From positions 1 to 64,000 of the forward strand of contig CAMWVS010000005.1 in assembly GCA_947177775.1 (NCBI GenBank): DNA of 64,000 nt, read 5' to 3'. Below the pieces are notes generated by a model that was not told the origin of the DNA, did no database searches, and was given only the letters and a program-made list of their open reading frames with translations. The translations under genes and the position numbers were made by a program. Below, piece after piece: positions 8,469 through 17,351 of this stretch; positions within the stretch are counted from its first letter, which is position 1, and each line of letters starts with the position of its first letter. Origin of the DNA: an uncultured Prevotella sp. (GTDB lineage Bacteria > Bacteroidota > Bacteroidia > Bacteroidales > Bacteroidaceae).

Positions 8469-9547
8469 AAAAAGTTTACTTTTAATAGATAATAGTTGTT
8501 GATATTTTCAATTCTCATTAGACCGTGCTGGTTTTTATCGGAAGGAGACATCATAATGGCAGCATGTCCCATTGTACGCCTGAGATTTATCTCCACACAA
8601 GGATGAAGAAGAAAACCATGCTTCACTTCATCCTCAACCACCATCATGTCCACACCGAACACACCACGATAACGGCCGGAATAAACAGAGCCAAGATATG
8701 AGCATATTGCTCCTTTCACTGTATCAATCAAATCCAAAGATATATAATCTGCCAGTATGTTTGTTTTATATGACTCTGAGGCCAAAATGCTCCCTGTATA
8801 CATCCAGTTGTCCGTATCGAACAATGACAGTCCACAGTATTCAACGTTTCCATCGCCGTCGCTATAGAACTCCATTCCGAAATCTTTTACCTTTTTATAA
8901 TACGGCTCTACGATAACGCTTCCCTGAGCTTTTAACATGTTTTTTATCCAACCAGACTGATGTTGCGTTGGACAGCCATCAAGGTATCTTATCCCTCTGC
9001 CACTACAACTCCATGGTGCCTTTACTACAATGTGACGATAAAAACGTAGCAATTTGTCTATTTCCTCATAATCACAGCAGACAAAGCTCTCACCGACAAG
9101 CCCATCACCCCTTAAACGACCAAGCAAATCAACCGCATGACGACGATGTGATAACTCACGGATGGAAACAATCGCATTTTTATCCGGCAGCAGTTCGCCA
9201 GGAACACCATGCTTCAAAAGTTTATAGCGTATGGCACTGTCCCACCCCCACACATCAACCGTAGTAATAGACAATGAAGGAATATCAGCAAGTGTAACAA
9301 ACTCTACATTCTTCCCTAACCAATTTTCACATCCCGGATTTTCTGCTATCTGGCTATGCAGGTTCCGCCATGCGTCCAACGCCAGCATCCGGTCCTCCAC
9401 CACCACCACATCACCATCATCAGACCACAATGCAGGCATAAAACCCAAATCTGAATATAATTTCCAGGCCGCAGCAGGAGGAGTGAAGTTTTCCATATCA
9501 CATGCCAAAGCCAAATCATGCTCAGGATTAAATATATGTAATGTCAT
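8465..9547 (-). CDS. ATP-grasp-like hypothetical protein
   Basis: The chosen start (9547) gives 360 residues beginning MTLHIFNPEHDLALACDMEN. An upstream in-frame start at 9604 would add 19 residues (MQFVASRLVLIFLMQYYSI) that look less conserved. The second half has ATP-grasp-like features: VVKAPWSCSGRGIRYL resembles a glycine-rich nucleotide-binding lysine strand, VIVEPYYKKVKDFGMEF a central strand with acidic residues, and HPCVEINLRRTMGH an E-x-N metal-binding motif. Such enzymes form amide or ester bonds using ATP through acyl-phosphates. No substrate can be assigned. The protein is probably cytoplasmic. Coupling to a secreted GH43 enzyme is odd and may only reflect co-transcription. Confidence 0.6.
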   Translation of the reverse strand: MTLHIFNPEHDLALACDMENFTPPAAAWKLYSDLGFMPALWSDDGDVVVVEDRMLALDAWRNLHSQIAENPGCENWLGKNVEFVTLADIPSLSITTVDVWGWDSAIRYKLLKHGVPGELLPDKNAIVSIRELSHRRHAVDLLGRLRGDGLVGESFVCCDYEEIDKLLRFYRHIVVKAPWSCSGRGIRYLDGCPTQHQSGWIKNMLKAQGSVIVEPYYKKVKDFGMEFYSDGDGNVEYCGLSLFDTDNWMYTGSILASESYKTNILADYISLDLIDTVKGAICSYLGSVYSGRYRGVFGVDMMVVEDEVKHGFLLHPCVEINLRRTMGHAAIMMSPSDKNQHGLMRIENINNYYLLKVNFL

Positions 9548-9688
9548 TATACTATAATATTGCATAAGAAATATTAAGACCAACCGACTTGCAACAAACT
9601 GCAATCAAACTTTATGACCGAACTAATTGTAAGGAGGTTCGTTTGAAATACAAAATTACTCTTTTTTTTTAGATTTTGCAATACAGAC

Positions 9689-9719
9689 TTTGCAAATTAA
9701 GAATAAAGTATTATCTTTG
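9689..9719 (+). promoter_or_regulatory. Promoter of the AAA_14-type ATPase gene
   Basis: TTTG at 9689-9692 and TATCTTTG at 9712-9719 are separated by 19 bases. The ATG follows at 9740, leaving a leader of roughly 15 bases. This lies in the divergent spacer with the ATP-grasp-like gene, for which I could not find a clear promoter. Confidence 0.82.
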
Positions 9720-9739
9720 CAACATTAATATTAACTGGA

Positions 9740-10927
9740 ATGGAAGTTTTTTTCAGAACTCATACTAATCTTGTAGAGCACACTCATGCGTCTGTCCGTC
9801 GCACCCTTATGGATGAGATAGATTGGAATGACCGTATGATTGGTATAAAGGGTACAAGAGGTGTCGGGAAAACCACATTCCTTCTGCAATATGCGAAAGA
9901 GCACTTTGATATTCAAGATCGCCAATGTCTATATGTAAACATGAACAATTTCTATTTTCAAGGACGTGGCATATCTGACTTCGCCGGCGAGTTCTACCGC
10001 AACGGCGGACGTGTATTGCTGATAGATCAAGTATTCAAACAGCAGGATTGGTGTCTGGAATTGCGCAAATGCTATGACGAATATCCCAATCTGAACATTG
10101 TGTTCACCGGTTCTAGCGTCATGCGCCTAAAAGAAGAGAACACGGAATTAAACGGAATTGTCAAAAGCTATAATCTACGAGGATTTTCTTTCCGCGAATT
10201 TCTAAATCTTCAGACAGGAAACAACTTTTCTCCATACACTCTTGATGAAATCTTGGAAAACCATGAACAGATCATCAAGCAAATCCTACCGAAAGTTTCA
10301 CCCAACAAATACTTTCTTGATTACATCCATCACGGCTTCTATCCTTTCTATCAGGAGCACAGGAATTATTCCGAAAACCTCCAGAAGACAATGAATATGA
10401 TGACCGAGGTTGATATCCTTCTCATCAAACAGATAGAGCTGAAATATCTGACAAAAATCAAAAAGCTTTTTTATCTTTTGGCAGTGGATGGTCCGAAAGC
10501 GCCAAACATCAGCCAACTGGCAAATGACATAGAGACAAGTCGGGCTACGGTTATGAACTATATCAAGTATCTGGCTGATGCAAGACTAATAAACATAATT
10601 TATCCTTTCGGACAGGAATTCCCCAAAAAGCCAACCAAGGTCATGATGCACAATTCCAACCTCATGTTTGCAATATACCCTATCAAGATTGAGCAACAGG
10701 ACACAATGGAGACATTCTTCGTCAATTCGCTTTGGAAAGACCACAAAGTAAATCAAGGTAGCAGGGAGACATATTATACGGTAGATGGAAAGTTAAAATT
10801 CAAAATATGCAATGCCAACAACAACGGCAAGACAAGATGCACTCCAGACATGATATATGCACGCTATAATACAGAAGTAGGTCATGGAAATCAAATTCCT
10901 TTGTGGCTGTTCGGATTCCTATATTGA
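9740..10927 (+). CDS. AAA_14 / DUF4143-type ATPase with altered Walker B
   Basis: A 395-residue protein of the AAA_14-DUF4143 class found widely in Bacteroidetes. Walker A is GTRGVGKTT at about residues 38-46. The Walker B strand reads VLLIDQVFKQ (about 92-101): the acidic Asp is present but the following Glu expected in hhhhDE is Gln. A sensor-1-like stretch NLNIVFTGSSVMRL follows. The middle holds a winged-helix-like region (ISQLANDIETSRATVMNYIKYL) and the end a DUF4143-like domain. Cellular role is unknown; relatives are discussed as regulators or orphan stress/defence ATPases. The gene is monocistronic with its own promoter and is more AT-rich than the flanking nifJ. Confidence 0.78.
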   Translation: MEVFFRTHTNLVEHTHASVRRTLMDEIDWNDRMIGIKGTRGVGKTTFLLQYAKEHFDIQDRQCLYVNMNNFYFQGRGISDFAGEFYRNGGRVLLIDQVFKQQDWCLELRKCYDEYPNLNIVFTGSSVMRLKEENTELNGIVKSYNLRGFSFREFLNLQTGNNFSPYTLDEILENHEQIIKQILPKVSPNKYFLDYIHHGFYPFYQEHRNYSENLQKTMNMMTEVDILLIKQIELKYLTKIKKLFYLLAVDGPKAPNISQLANDIETSRATVMNYIKYLADARLINIIYPFGQEFPKKPTKVMMHNSNLMFAIYPIKIEQQDTMETFFVNSLWKDHKVNQGSRETYYTVDGKLKFKICNANNNGKTRCTPDMIYARYNTEVGHGNQIPLWLFGFLY

Positions 10928-11056
10928 TTCAAATGAAGGATATTCACTAAATAAGAAAGAGTATATGGCATGCAAATAAGATAATCAATCTGATAAAACA
11001 AATTGAAAACAAAAAGAAAACATTAGTTTATTCATTTAAATATTTTATCTATTAAA

Positions 11057-14000
11057 ATGGCAAAAGAAAAGAAATTTATCACTTGTGATGGTAACCAAGC
11101 CGCAGCGCATATCTCGTATATGTTCTCGGAGGTGGCAGCCATCTACCCCATCACCCCGTCTTCTACAATGGCGGAGTATGTGGACGAATGGGCAGCACAA
11201 GGTCGCAAGAACATCTTCGGCGAAACTGTCCTCGTACAGGAAATGCAGTCTGAAGGCGGAGCAGCCGGAGCTGTTCACGGTTCTCTTCAGGCCGGAGCCC
11301 TGACTTCAACCTATACAGCATCACAGGGTCTGTTGCTGATGATTCCCAACATGTACAAAATTGCCGGCGAGTTCCTTCCTTGCGTATTCCACGTATCGGC
11401 TCGTACACTCGCTTCTCATTCACTGTGCATCTTCGGTGACCATCAGGACGTAATGTCTTGCCGTCAGACCGGATTTGCCATGTTGGCTGAAGGCTCTGTA
11501 CAGGAAGTTATGGATTTGGCCGGTGTTGCTCACCTCGCAACCATTAAAAGCCGTGTTCCGTTCCTCAACTTCTTCGACGGATTCCGCACATCTCACGAAA
11601 TTCAGAAGATTGAGATGCTCGAGAACGACGACCTTGCTCCGCTGGTAGACCAGCAGGCACTGGCCGAGTTCCGCAGCCGCGCCCTTACTCCCGAGCATCC
11701 CGTTGCACGCGGTATGGCAGAGAACCCCGACACATTCTTCACTCACCGTGAGTCCTGCAACCCTTACTACGATGCCGTTCCCGCTATCGTTGAGGAGTAC
11801 ATGGAGAAGATTTCCGAGATTACCGGCCGCAAATACGGTCTGTTCAACTACTACGGAGCAGAGGATGCTGACCGCGTAATCATTCTTATGGGTTCTGCAA
11901 GCGAGGCCGCACGCGAGGCCATCGACCACCTGACAGCTCAGGGCGAGAAGGTTGGTTTGGTTTCTGTTCACCTCTACCGTCCGTTCTCAGTTAAGCACCT
12001 GCTTGCAGCTGTGCCAAAGACGACAAAGCGCATCGCTGTTCTCGACCGCACAAAGGAGCCGGGAGCAAACGGCGAGCCTCTGTATCTCGACGTAAAGGAA
12101 GCATTCTACGGCGTAGAGAACGCACCCGTCATCGTTGGCGGCCGCTACGGTCTGGGCTCTAACGACACTACTCCCGCACAGATTCTCGCCGTCTACGAGA
12201 ACCTTGCACTGGCTGAGCCGAAGAATCACTTCACCCTCGGCATCGTTGATGACGTTACATTCACATCTCTGCCCAAGAAAGAAGAAATCGCTCTCGGCGG
12301 CGAAGGCATGTTCGAAGCTAAGTTCTACGGACTCGGCGCCGACGGTACTGTAGGTGCAAACAAGAACTCAGTCAAGATTATCGGTGACAACACCGACAAG
12401 CACTGCCAGGCATACTTCTCTTACGACTCTAAGAAGTCTGGAGGTTTCACCTGCTCTCACCTGCGTTTCGGTGACACCCCCATCCGTTCTACATATCTGG
12501 TAAATACACCTAACTTCGTGGCTTGCCATGTACAGGCTTACCTCAACATGTATGACGTTACACGCGGTCTGCGCAAGAACGGTACTTTCCTTCTCAATAC
12601 AATATGGGAGGGCGAGACACTGGCCGCCAACCTGCCGAACAAGGTTAAGAAGTATTTCGCTGATAACAACATCAAGGTTTACTACATCAACGCAACCAAG
12701 ATTGCACAGGAGATAGGTCTGGGCAACCGCACCAACACCATCCTCCAGAGCGCATTCTTCCGCATCACCGAGGTTATCCCCGTTGATCTGGCCGTTGAGC
12801 AGATGAAGAAGTTCATCGTTAAGTCTTACGGCAAGAAGGGTCAGGACATCGTCGACAAGAACTACGCTGCCGTTGACCGCGGAGGCGAGTACAAGGAGCT
12901 GACCGTCGATCCGGCATGGAGCAACCTGCCCGCAGACGCAGTGAAGGAGAACAACGACCCCGCATTCATCAACGAAGTTGTACGCCCCATCAATGCACAG
13001 AACGGCGACCTGCTTCCCGTTTCAGCCTTCAAGGGCATCGAGGACGGTACATGGCCGCAGGGCACAGCCGCATACGAGAAGCGTGGTGTGGCTGCCTTCG
13101 TTCCGACATGGACTCCCGAGAACTGTATCCAGTGTAACAAGTGTGCGTACGTTTGTCCTCACGCTTGCATCCGCCCGTTCGTTATGGACGACGCAGAGGC
13201 AGCCGGTCTGAACGCTACCACAATCGACATCAAGGCTCCCGCCGCACTGAAGGGCATGAAGTTCCGCATGCAGGTAGGCGTTATGGACTGTCTGGGTTGC
13301 GGCAACTGTGTTGACGTATGTCCCGGCAATCCGAAGGCTGGTGGTCCCGCCCTCAAGATGGTTCCGCTGGAAGGCGAGCTCGGCGAGGCTGCAAACTGGG
13401 AATACTGCGTTAAGAACGTCAAGAGCAAGCAGGATCTGGTTGACATCAAGCAGAGCCCGAAGAACTCACAGTTCGCCACTCCGCTCTTCGAATTCTCCGG
13501 CGCTTGCTCCGGTTGCGGTGAGACTCCGTACGTGAAACTGATTTCTCAGCTCTTTGGCGACCGCGAAATCATCGCCAACGCAACAGGATGTTCTTCAATC
13601 TATTCAGGTTCAATCCCCTCAACTCCCTATACAACCAACGAGAAGGGTCAGGGTCCGGCATGGGCAAACTCCCTGTTCGAGGACTTCTGCGAGTTCGGTC
13701 TCGGTATGACACTGGCCAACAAGAAGATGCGTGCCCGCATTGCAGATATTCTCAAGAATGACATTGCCAACAACGAGAACGCACCCGCCGACTACAAGGC
13801 TGCCGCTCAGGAGTGGCTTGACGGTAAGGACGACGCAGACGCAAGCAAGGCTGCAGCAGCCAAGCTCGTTCCGATGATTGAGGAAGGTGCAGCCCACGGT
13901 TGCGAGACATGCAAGAAGCTGAAGGAGCTTTCTCACTATCTCGTTAAGCGTTCACAGTGGATCATCGGTGGTGACGGTGCTTCTTACGACATCGGCTACG

Positions 14001-14617
14001 GCGGTCTCGACCACGTAATCGCTTCCGGTGAGGACGTAAACATCCTCGTTCTCGACACTGAGGTTTACTCTAACACCGGTGGTCAGTCTTCAAAGGCTAC
14101 TCCGCTCGGCGCCATCGCCAAGTTTGCGGCTTCAGGTAAGCGAGTACGCAAGAAGGACCTCGGTATGATTGCCACGACCTACGGCTACGTCTACGTTGCA
14201 CAGATTGCCATGGGCGCAGACCAGAGCCAGTGCCTCAAGGCTATCCGTGAGGCCGAGGCTTATCCCGGACCGTCAATCATCATCGCCTACGCTCCGTGTA
14301 TCAACCACGGTCTGAAGAAGGGCATGGGTAAGGCACAGGCCGAGGAAGCAGCTGCCGTAGCTTGCGGTTACTGGCACCTGTGGCGCTTCAACCCGGCACT
14401 CGAAGAGGAAGGCAAGAATCCGTTCATGCTCGACTCTAAGGCTCCGGCATGGGAGAACTTCCAGGATTATCTGAAGGGTGAGGTTCGCTTCCTCTCAGTT
14501 ATGAAGCAGTTCCCCAACGAGGCAGCCGACCTGTTCAAGGCTTGCGAGGATATGGCTAAGAAACGTTATCAGAGCTATGTCCGCATGAGCAAGATGGACT
14601 GGAGCGAGGAGGCATAA
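11057..14617 (+). CDS. nifJ: Pyruvate:ferredoxin (flavodoxin) oxidoreductase
   Basis: This 1186-residue single-chain PFOR oxidises pyruvate and CoA to acetyl-CoA and CO2, reducing ferredoxin or flavodoxin; it is the central catabolic step of anaerobic Bacteroidetes. Domains in order: pyrimidine-binding domain I (about 1-250; YPITPSSTMAEY), domain II (260-410), gamma domain (415-630), ferredoxin-like domain with two 4Fe-4S motifs CIQCNKCAYVCPHAC and CLGCGNCVDVCPGNP (about 690-755), and the TPP-binding domain (about 815-1180) with CSGCGETPYVKL, GDGASYDIGYGGLDH and NTGGQSSKATPLG. The length is normal. Codon use is strongly biased and more uniform than in its neighbours, as expected for a highly expressed enzyme. 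No canonical promoter was found in the AT-rich 129-base leader. Confidence 0.96.
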   Translation: MAKEKKFITCDGNQAAAHISYMFSEVAAIYPITPSSTMAEYVDEWAAQGRKNIFGETVLVQEMQSEGGAAGAVHGSLQAGALTSTYTASQGLLLMIPNMYKIAGEFLPCVFHVSARTLASHSLCIFGDHQDVMSCRQTGFAMLAEGSVQEVMDLAGVAHLATIKSRVPFLNFFDGFRTSHEIQKIEMLENDDLAPLVDQQALAEFRSRALTPEHPVARGMAENPDTFFTHRESCNPYYDAVPAIVEEYMEKISEITGRKYGLFNYYGAEDADRVIILMGSASEAAREAIDHLTAQGEKVGLVSVHLYRPFSVKHLLAAVPKTTKRIAVLDRTKEPGANGEPLYLDVKEAFYGVENAPVIVGGRYGLGSNDTTPAQILAVYENLALAEPKNHFTLGIVDDVTFTSLPKKEEIALGGEGMFEAKFYGLGADGTVGANKNSVKIIGDNTDKHCQAYFSYDSKKSGGFTCSHLRFGDTPIRSTYLVNTPNFVACHVQAYLNMYDVTRGLRKNGTFLLNTIWEGETLAANLPNKVKKYFADNNIKVYYINATKIAQEIGLGNRTNTILQSAFFRITEVIPVDLAVEQMKKFIVKSYGKKGQDIVDKNYAAVDRGGEYKELTVDPAWSNLPADAVKENNDPAFINEVVRPINAQNGDLLPVSAFKGIEDGTWPQGTAAYEKRGVAAFVPTWTPENCIQCNKCAYVCPHACIRPFVMDDAEAAGLNATTIDIKAPAALKGMKFRMQVGVMDCLGCGNCVDVCPGNPKAGGPALKMVPLEGELGEAANWEYCVKNVKSKQDLVDIKQSPKNSQFATPLFEFSGACSGCGETPYVKLISQLFGDREIIANATGCSSIYSGSIPSTPYTTNEKGQGPAWANSLFEDFCEFGLGMTLANKKMRARIADILKNDIANNENAPADYKAAAQEWLDGKDDADASKAAAAKLVPMIEEGAAHGCETCKKLKELSHYLVKRSQWIIGGDGASYDIGYGGLDHVIASGEDVNILVLDTEVYSNTGGQSSKATPLGAIAKFAASGKRVRKKDLGMIATTYGYVYVAQIAMGADQSQCLKAIREAEAYPGPSIIIAYAPCINHGLKKGMGKAQAEEAAAVACGYWHLWRFNPALEEEGKNPFMLDSKAPAWENFQDYLKGEVRFLSVMKQFPNEAADLFKACEDMAKKRYQSYVRMSKMDWSEEA

Positions 14618-14647
14618 CAAAGACTTTTGTTAAACCCTATTAATAAT

Positions 14648-14683
14648 AAAGGGGCTATGGTTTTCATGCCATAGTCCCTTTTT
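14648..14683 (+). terminator. Intrinsic terminator after nifJ
   Basis: AAAGGGGCTATGG (14648-14660) pairs with CCATAGTCCCTTT (14669-14681, one mismatch) around an 8-base loop, followed by a T-run. It starts 30 bases after the nifJ stop. Confidence 0.88.
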
Positions 14684-14822
14684 GTTGTCTCTCTCGCACT
14701 TCACATCGATAACACCACATAAAAATATGGAAACGACGATTAGGGATACTGTTTCACTGAGTGTGCCTGAGGCGAATTCAGTAAGTGAAACACTGTCGAC
14801 GATTATTTCATGCTTAAAAGGC

Positions 14823-14987
14823 TGTAACTATTCAGCGAATCCGTGAAATAAACAGCACTGATAATCAACGTTTTGTAGATTTAATATTTGCTAAATCCGT
14901 AGAAAAACTGCATTTTTGAGCATTGTATAAGACTAAGCCACTCATAAATATCTGAAAGTCAAAGGCGTTTTTCGCTGAATAGTTACA
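14823..14987. mobile_element. MITE-like element with perfect 17-bp inverted ends
   Basis: TGTAACTATTCAGCGAA (14823-14839) and its exact complement TTCGCTGAATAGTTACA (14971-14987) bound a 165-bp AT-rich stretch with no useful reading frame. That is the layout of a small non-autonomous transposable element. The flanks are AAAAGGC (left) and AAAAGCT (right), agreeing at five of seven positions; this may be a decayed target duplication or chance. A near-identical single end occurs at 2511-2527. I recognise no transposase in the window, and the parent IS family cannot be named from these ends alone. A long RNA hairpin is the alternative, but the 131-base spacer makes that less likely. Confidence 0.55.
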
Positions 14988-15055
14988 AAAAGCTCATCAA
15001 TATGTTAATGTTAGTTATATTTGATAGTTTCTTATTATATATTTTCTTCTACTAT

Positions 15056-15086
15056 TTTGACATAATAAAGAAAAATCTTACCTTTG
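15056..15086 (+). promoter_or_regulatory. Promoter of the secreted protein / TlpA operon
   Basis: TTTG at 15056-15059 and TACCTTTG at 15079-15086 are separated by 19 bases. The leader to the ATG at 15176 is about 80 bases. The spacer from the nifJ terminator to here holds the element at 14823-14987 and no gene. Confidence 0.82.
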
Positions 15087-15175
15087 TCTATATTATTACA
15101 GTGCTGCGACTTGACATGGAAATACCTGCCGGTCAACAAGGCAAGACTAACCTATAAATAACAACAATATAATCA

Positions 15176-17323
15176 ATGCGACAGATAAGAACATTAAAAT
15201 TGCTGGTCATCATCTTAATGACTGTAATCTATGGAGTTTCCAACACATTAGCACAGACAGCCACCGACGTACTGACCACAGATATGGTGGATTTCAATGG
15301 CTCTACTTCATACAAATCCTTTAGCGGAATCACATTGACATCAAATGCCGTCTATGCTGCAAACATGGCAACGTATGGAAATGGAGTAATGCGTATTAGA
15401 AAAAGTGACAATTCCGGCATTGTAACGACAACAACTGGCGGAATTATAAAAAGAATAATCATATATTGGAATTCTTACGATCAAAACCTAAAAGAGAAGC
15501 TGAATATATATTGGAAAAAAGAGGCATATTCATCTACAGCAGATTTATATACCTCAAGCAAAGCAGGAACACTTTTCAAAGAAACGACCTGCAATACAAC
15601 TTCCCAAAAAGACACCATTGATTTTACTGATAAAGAATATAAATATTTTGGCATTAAAGCAAAAGACGGCCTTGTTTACCTCGACTCCATCGCTATTGAA
15701 TGGGCTTCCGAGGCTTACTCCAAAACAAATACACCTGTGTTCACTCCTGCTGCGGGAACATACACCACCACACAGAATGTGACGATAACAGCAAAAAGCG
15801 GAAATACTATCTATTACACAATGGACGGAAGCGAGCCTACCGCGGAGGTCGGCCTCATATATAATGACGGGATGCCGATAAGCGTTGACCGCGACATGAC
15901 CATAAAAGCTATAGCCTTTGACAAACAGAGCAACGAACAGAGCGACATTGCAACAGCAGAATATATCATAAAAAGAGTATTCTGTTTTAGCACTGATAAT
16001 GCAACAGCCACGCTCGGCAAGGAATTCATCGCTCCAGAGCTGACAAATACATACCCGGACGGTACTGTGACATGGGAGAGTTCCGACAACAACGTCGCAT
16101 CTGTTGACAACAACGGCAAGGCGACTCCACTCTCTCAGGGAACAACCATCATCACTGCACAACTGTTACGCCCCGACTCCCCCACCCTGACAGCAACATA
16201 TACACTTACTGTAAGCGACCCGACGATACTGCCTTTAGGCAGTGCCTATTACAAACTCGTTACGTCAAATGCCGACATCGTTGATGGAGGGGTATACCTC
16301 ATCGTCTGCAAAACAAATGAGACGAATGGTGCAAACGGAATGGCCATGGGAGAGATTATCAACAAATATGGAATAGGCATAGATGTCAATATTGAACAAG
16401 AAAGAATCAATATTCCAACTGACGCAGAAATCATCATCACAAAACACAAAGATAACACATGGCTCATAAAAAACAATACGGGATATATCGGGTACAAAAA
16501 TAATACGGATTTTGAAATATCAAGTACAAGTAATACCACTAATGCTTTTCAATGGATAATAGATGTAACAACACCGGATAGTGTTACCATCAAAAACTAC
16601 AAATCCGTGAACCGATATATCAGAGCCAAAATTACAGATAAGAAATTTCGAGTTTACTCTGATTTAAGCGGAACCTCAAAAATCTCCCTCTACCGAAAGA
16701 TGGGTGCACTAAAAATAACGAGTGGTGGCCGCGACTCCGACGGCAGATACTATGCGACGTATTTCACCGACGTCGCCATTTCAGTTCCCGAAGACGTCAC
16801 TTTCACGACCGTCGGGATTGTTGACGACCAGATGATCCTAACCGACTTTTCGACAAACAGCATCATCCCCGCCTCCACCGGACTTGTTGTCTCTGCCGAA
16901 GAGCCGGGAATTTATGAATATGCCGTATCTGGTAAAGCGGCAACACTGTCCGGCAACCACACTGGTAATCTTTTGAAAGGCGACATAAAGGACATCACAG
17001 CCGACGACATGACCGCCACTGACACAGACCATACTTTCTTCCGACTGGCCAAACCTTCTGGCGAGTCGCTCGGTTTCTGGTGGGGAGCACCAGACGGCAA
17101 CGGATTTTCATTGGGTGCATACAAGGCATATCTCGCCGTACCGAACAGCGTTTCCGCCGCCAAGGGCTTCTCCTTCGGCTCTGCTGTTTCGTCAATCACG
17201 ACCATACGAAATACAGAAAAGCCACGACCTGACGTAATATACAATCTCCACGGTCAGCGCGTTTCCAATGCTGTCCGCTCCGGAATATACATCAAGGACG
17301 GCAAGAAATTCATAAAACGCTAA
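15176..17323 (+). CDS. Secreted multidomain protein with CHB/HEX-like and Ig-like (BIG2) domains
   Basis: A 715-residue exported protein of unknown function. Residues 1-27 are a signal peptide (ending SNTLAQ). An N-terminal region of about 140 residues is followed by a chitobiase/beta-hexosaminidase C-terminal-type repeat at about 180-265 (TPAAGTYTTTQNVTI, YYTMDGSEPT). Next is a bacterial Ig-like group-2 domain at about 270-345 (WESSDNNVASVDNNG...SQGTTIITA) and a lectin-like or trefoil-like region (about 355-480). The C-terminus ends with YNLHGQRV...GIYIKDGKKF, a tail typical of Prevotella/Bacteroides surface proteins and similar to type IX secretion sorting tails. No catalytic motif is visible. 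The TlpA-like gene follows after 28 bases, so the two form an operon. Confidence 0.7.
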   Translation: MRQIRTLKLLVIILMTVIYGVSNTLAQTATDVLTTDMVDFNGSTSYKSFSGITLTSNAVYAANMATYGNGVMRIRKSDNSGIVTTTTGGIIKRIIIYWNSYDQNLKEKLNIYWKKEAYSSTADLYTSSKAGTLFKETTCNTTSQKDTIDFTDKEYKYFGIKAKDGLVYLDSIAIEWASEAYSKTNTPVFTPAAGTYTTTQNVTITAKSGNTIYYTMDGSEPTAEVGLIYNDGMPISVDRDMTIKAIAFDKQSNEQSDIATAEYIIKRVFCFSTDNATATLGKEFIAPELTNTYPDGTVTWESSDNNVASVDNNGKATPLSQGTTIITAQLLRPDSPTLTATYTLTVSDPTILPLGSAYYKLVTSNADIVDGGVYLIVCKTNETNGANGMAMGEIINKYGIGIDVNIEQERINIPTDAEIIITKHKDNTWLIKNNTGYIGYKNNTDFEISSTSNTTNAFQWIIDVTTPDSVTIKNYKSVNRYIRAKITDKKFRVYSDLSGTSKISLYRKMGALKITSGGRDSDGRYYATYFTDVAISVPEDVTFTTVGIVDDQMILTDFSTNSIIPASTGLVVSAEEPGIYEYAVSGKAATLSGNHTGNLLKGDIKDITADDMTATDTDHTFFRLAKPSGESLGFWWGAPDGNGFSLGAYKAYLAVPNSVSAAKGFSFGSAVSSITTIRNTEKPRPDVIYNLHGQRVSNAVRSGIYIKDGKKFIKR

Positions 17324-17351
17324 TAACCCAAAAACAAATAATAAAACAACA

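Noticed and set aside
14734..14805. Direct repeat CGACGATTA around GTTTCACT/AGTGAAAC as a second mobile element
   Set aside because: Repeats are too short and have no supporting copies; probably chance.
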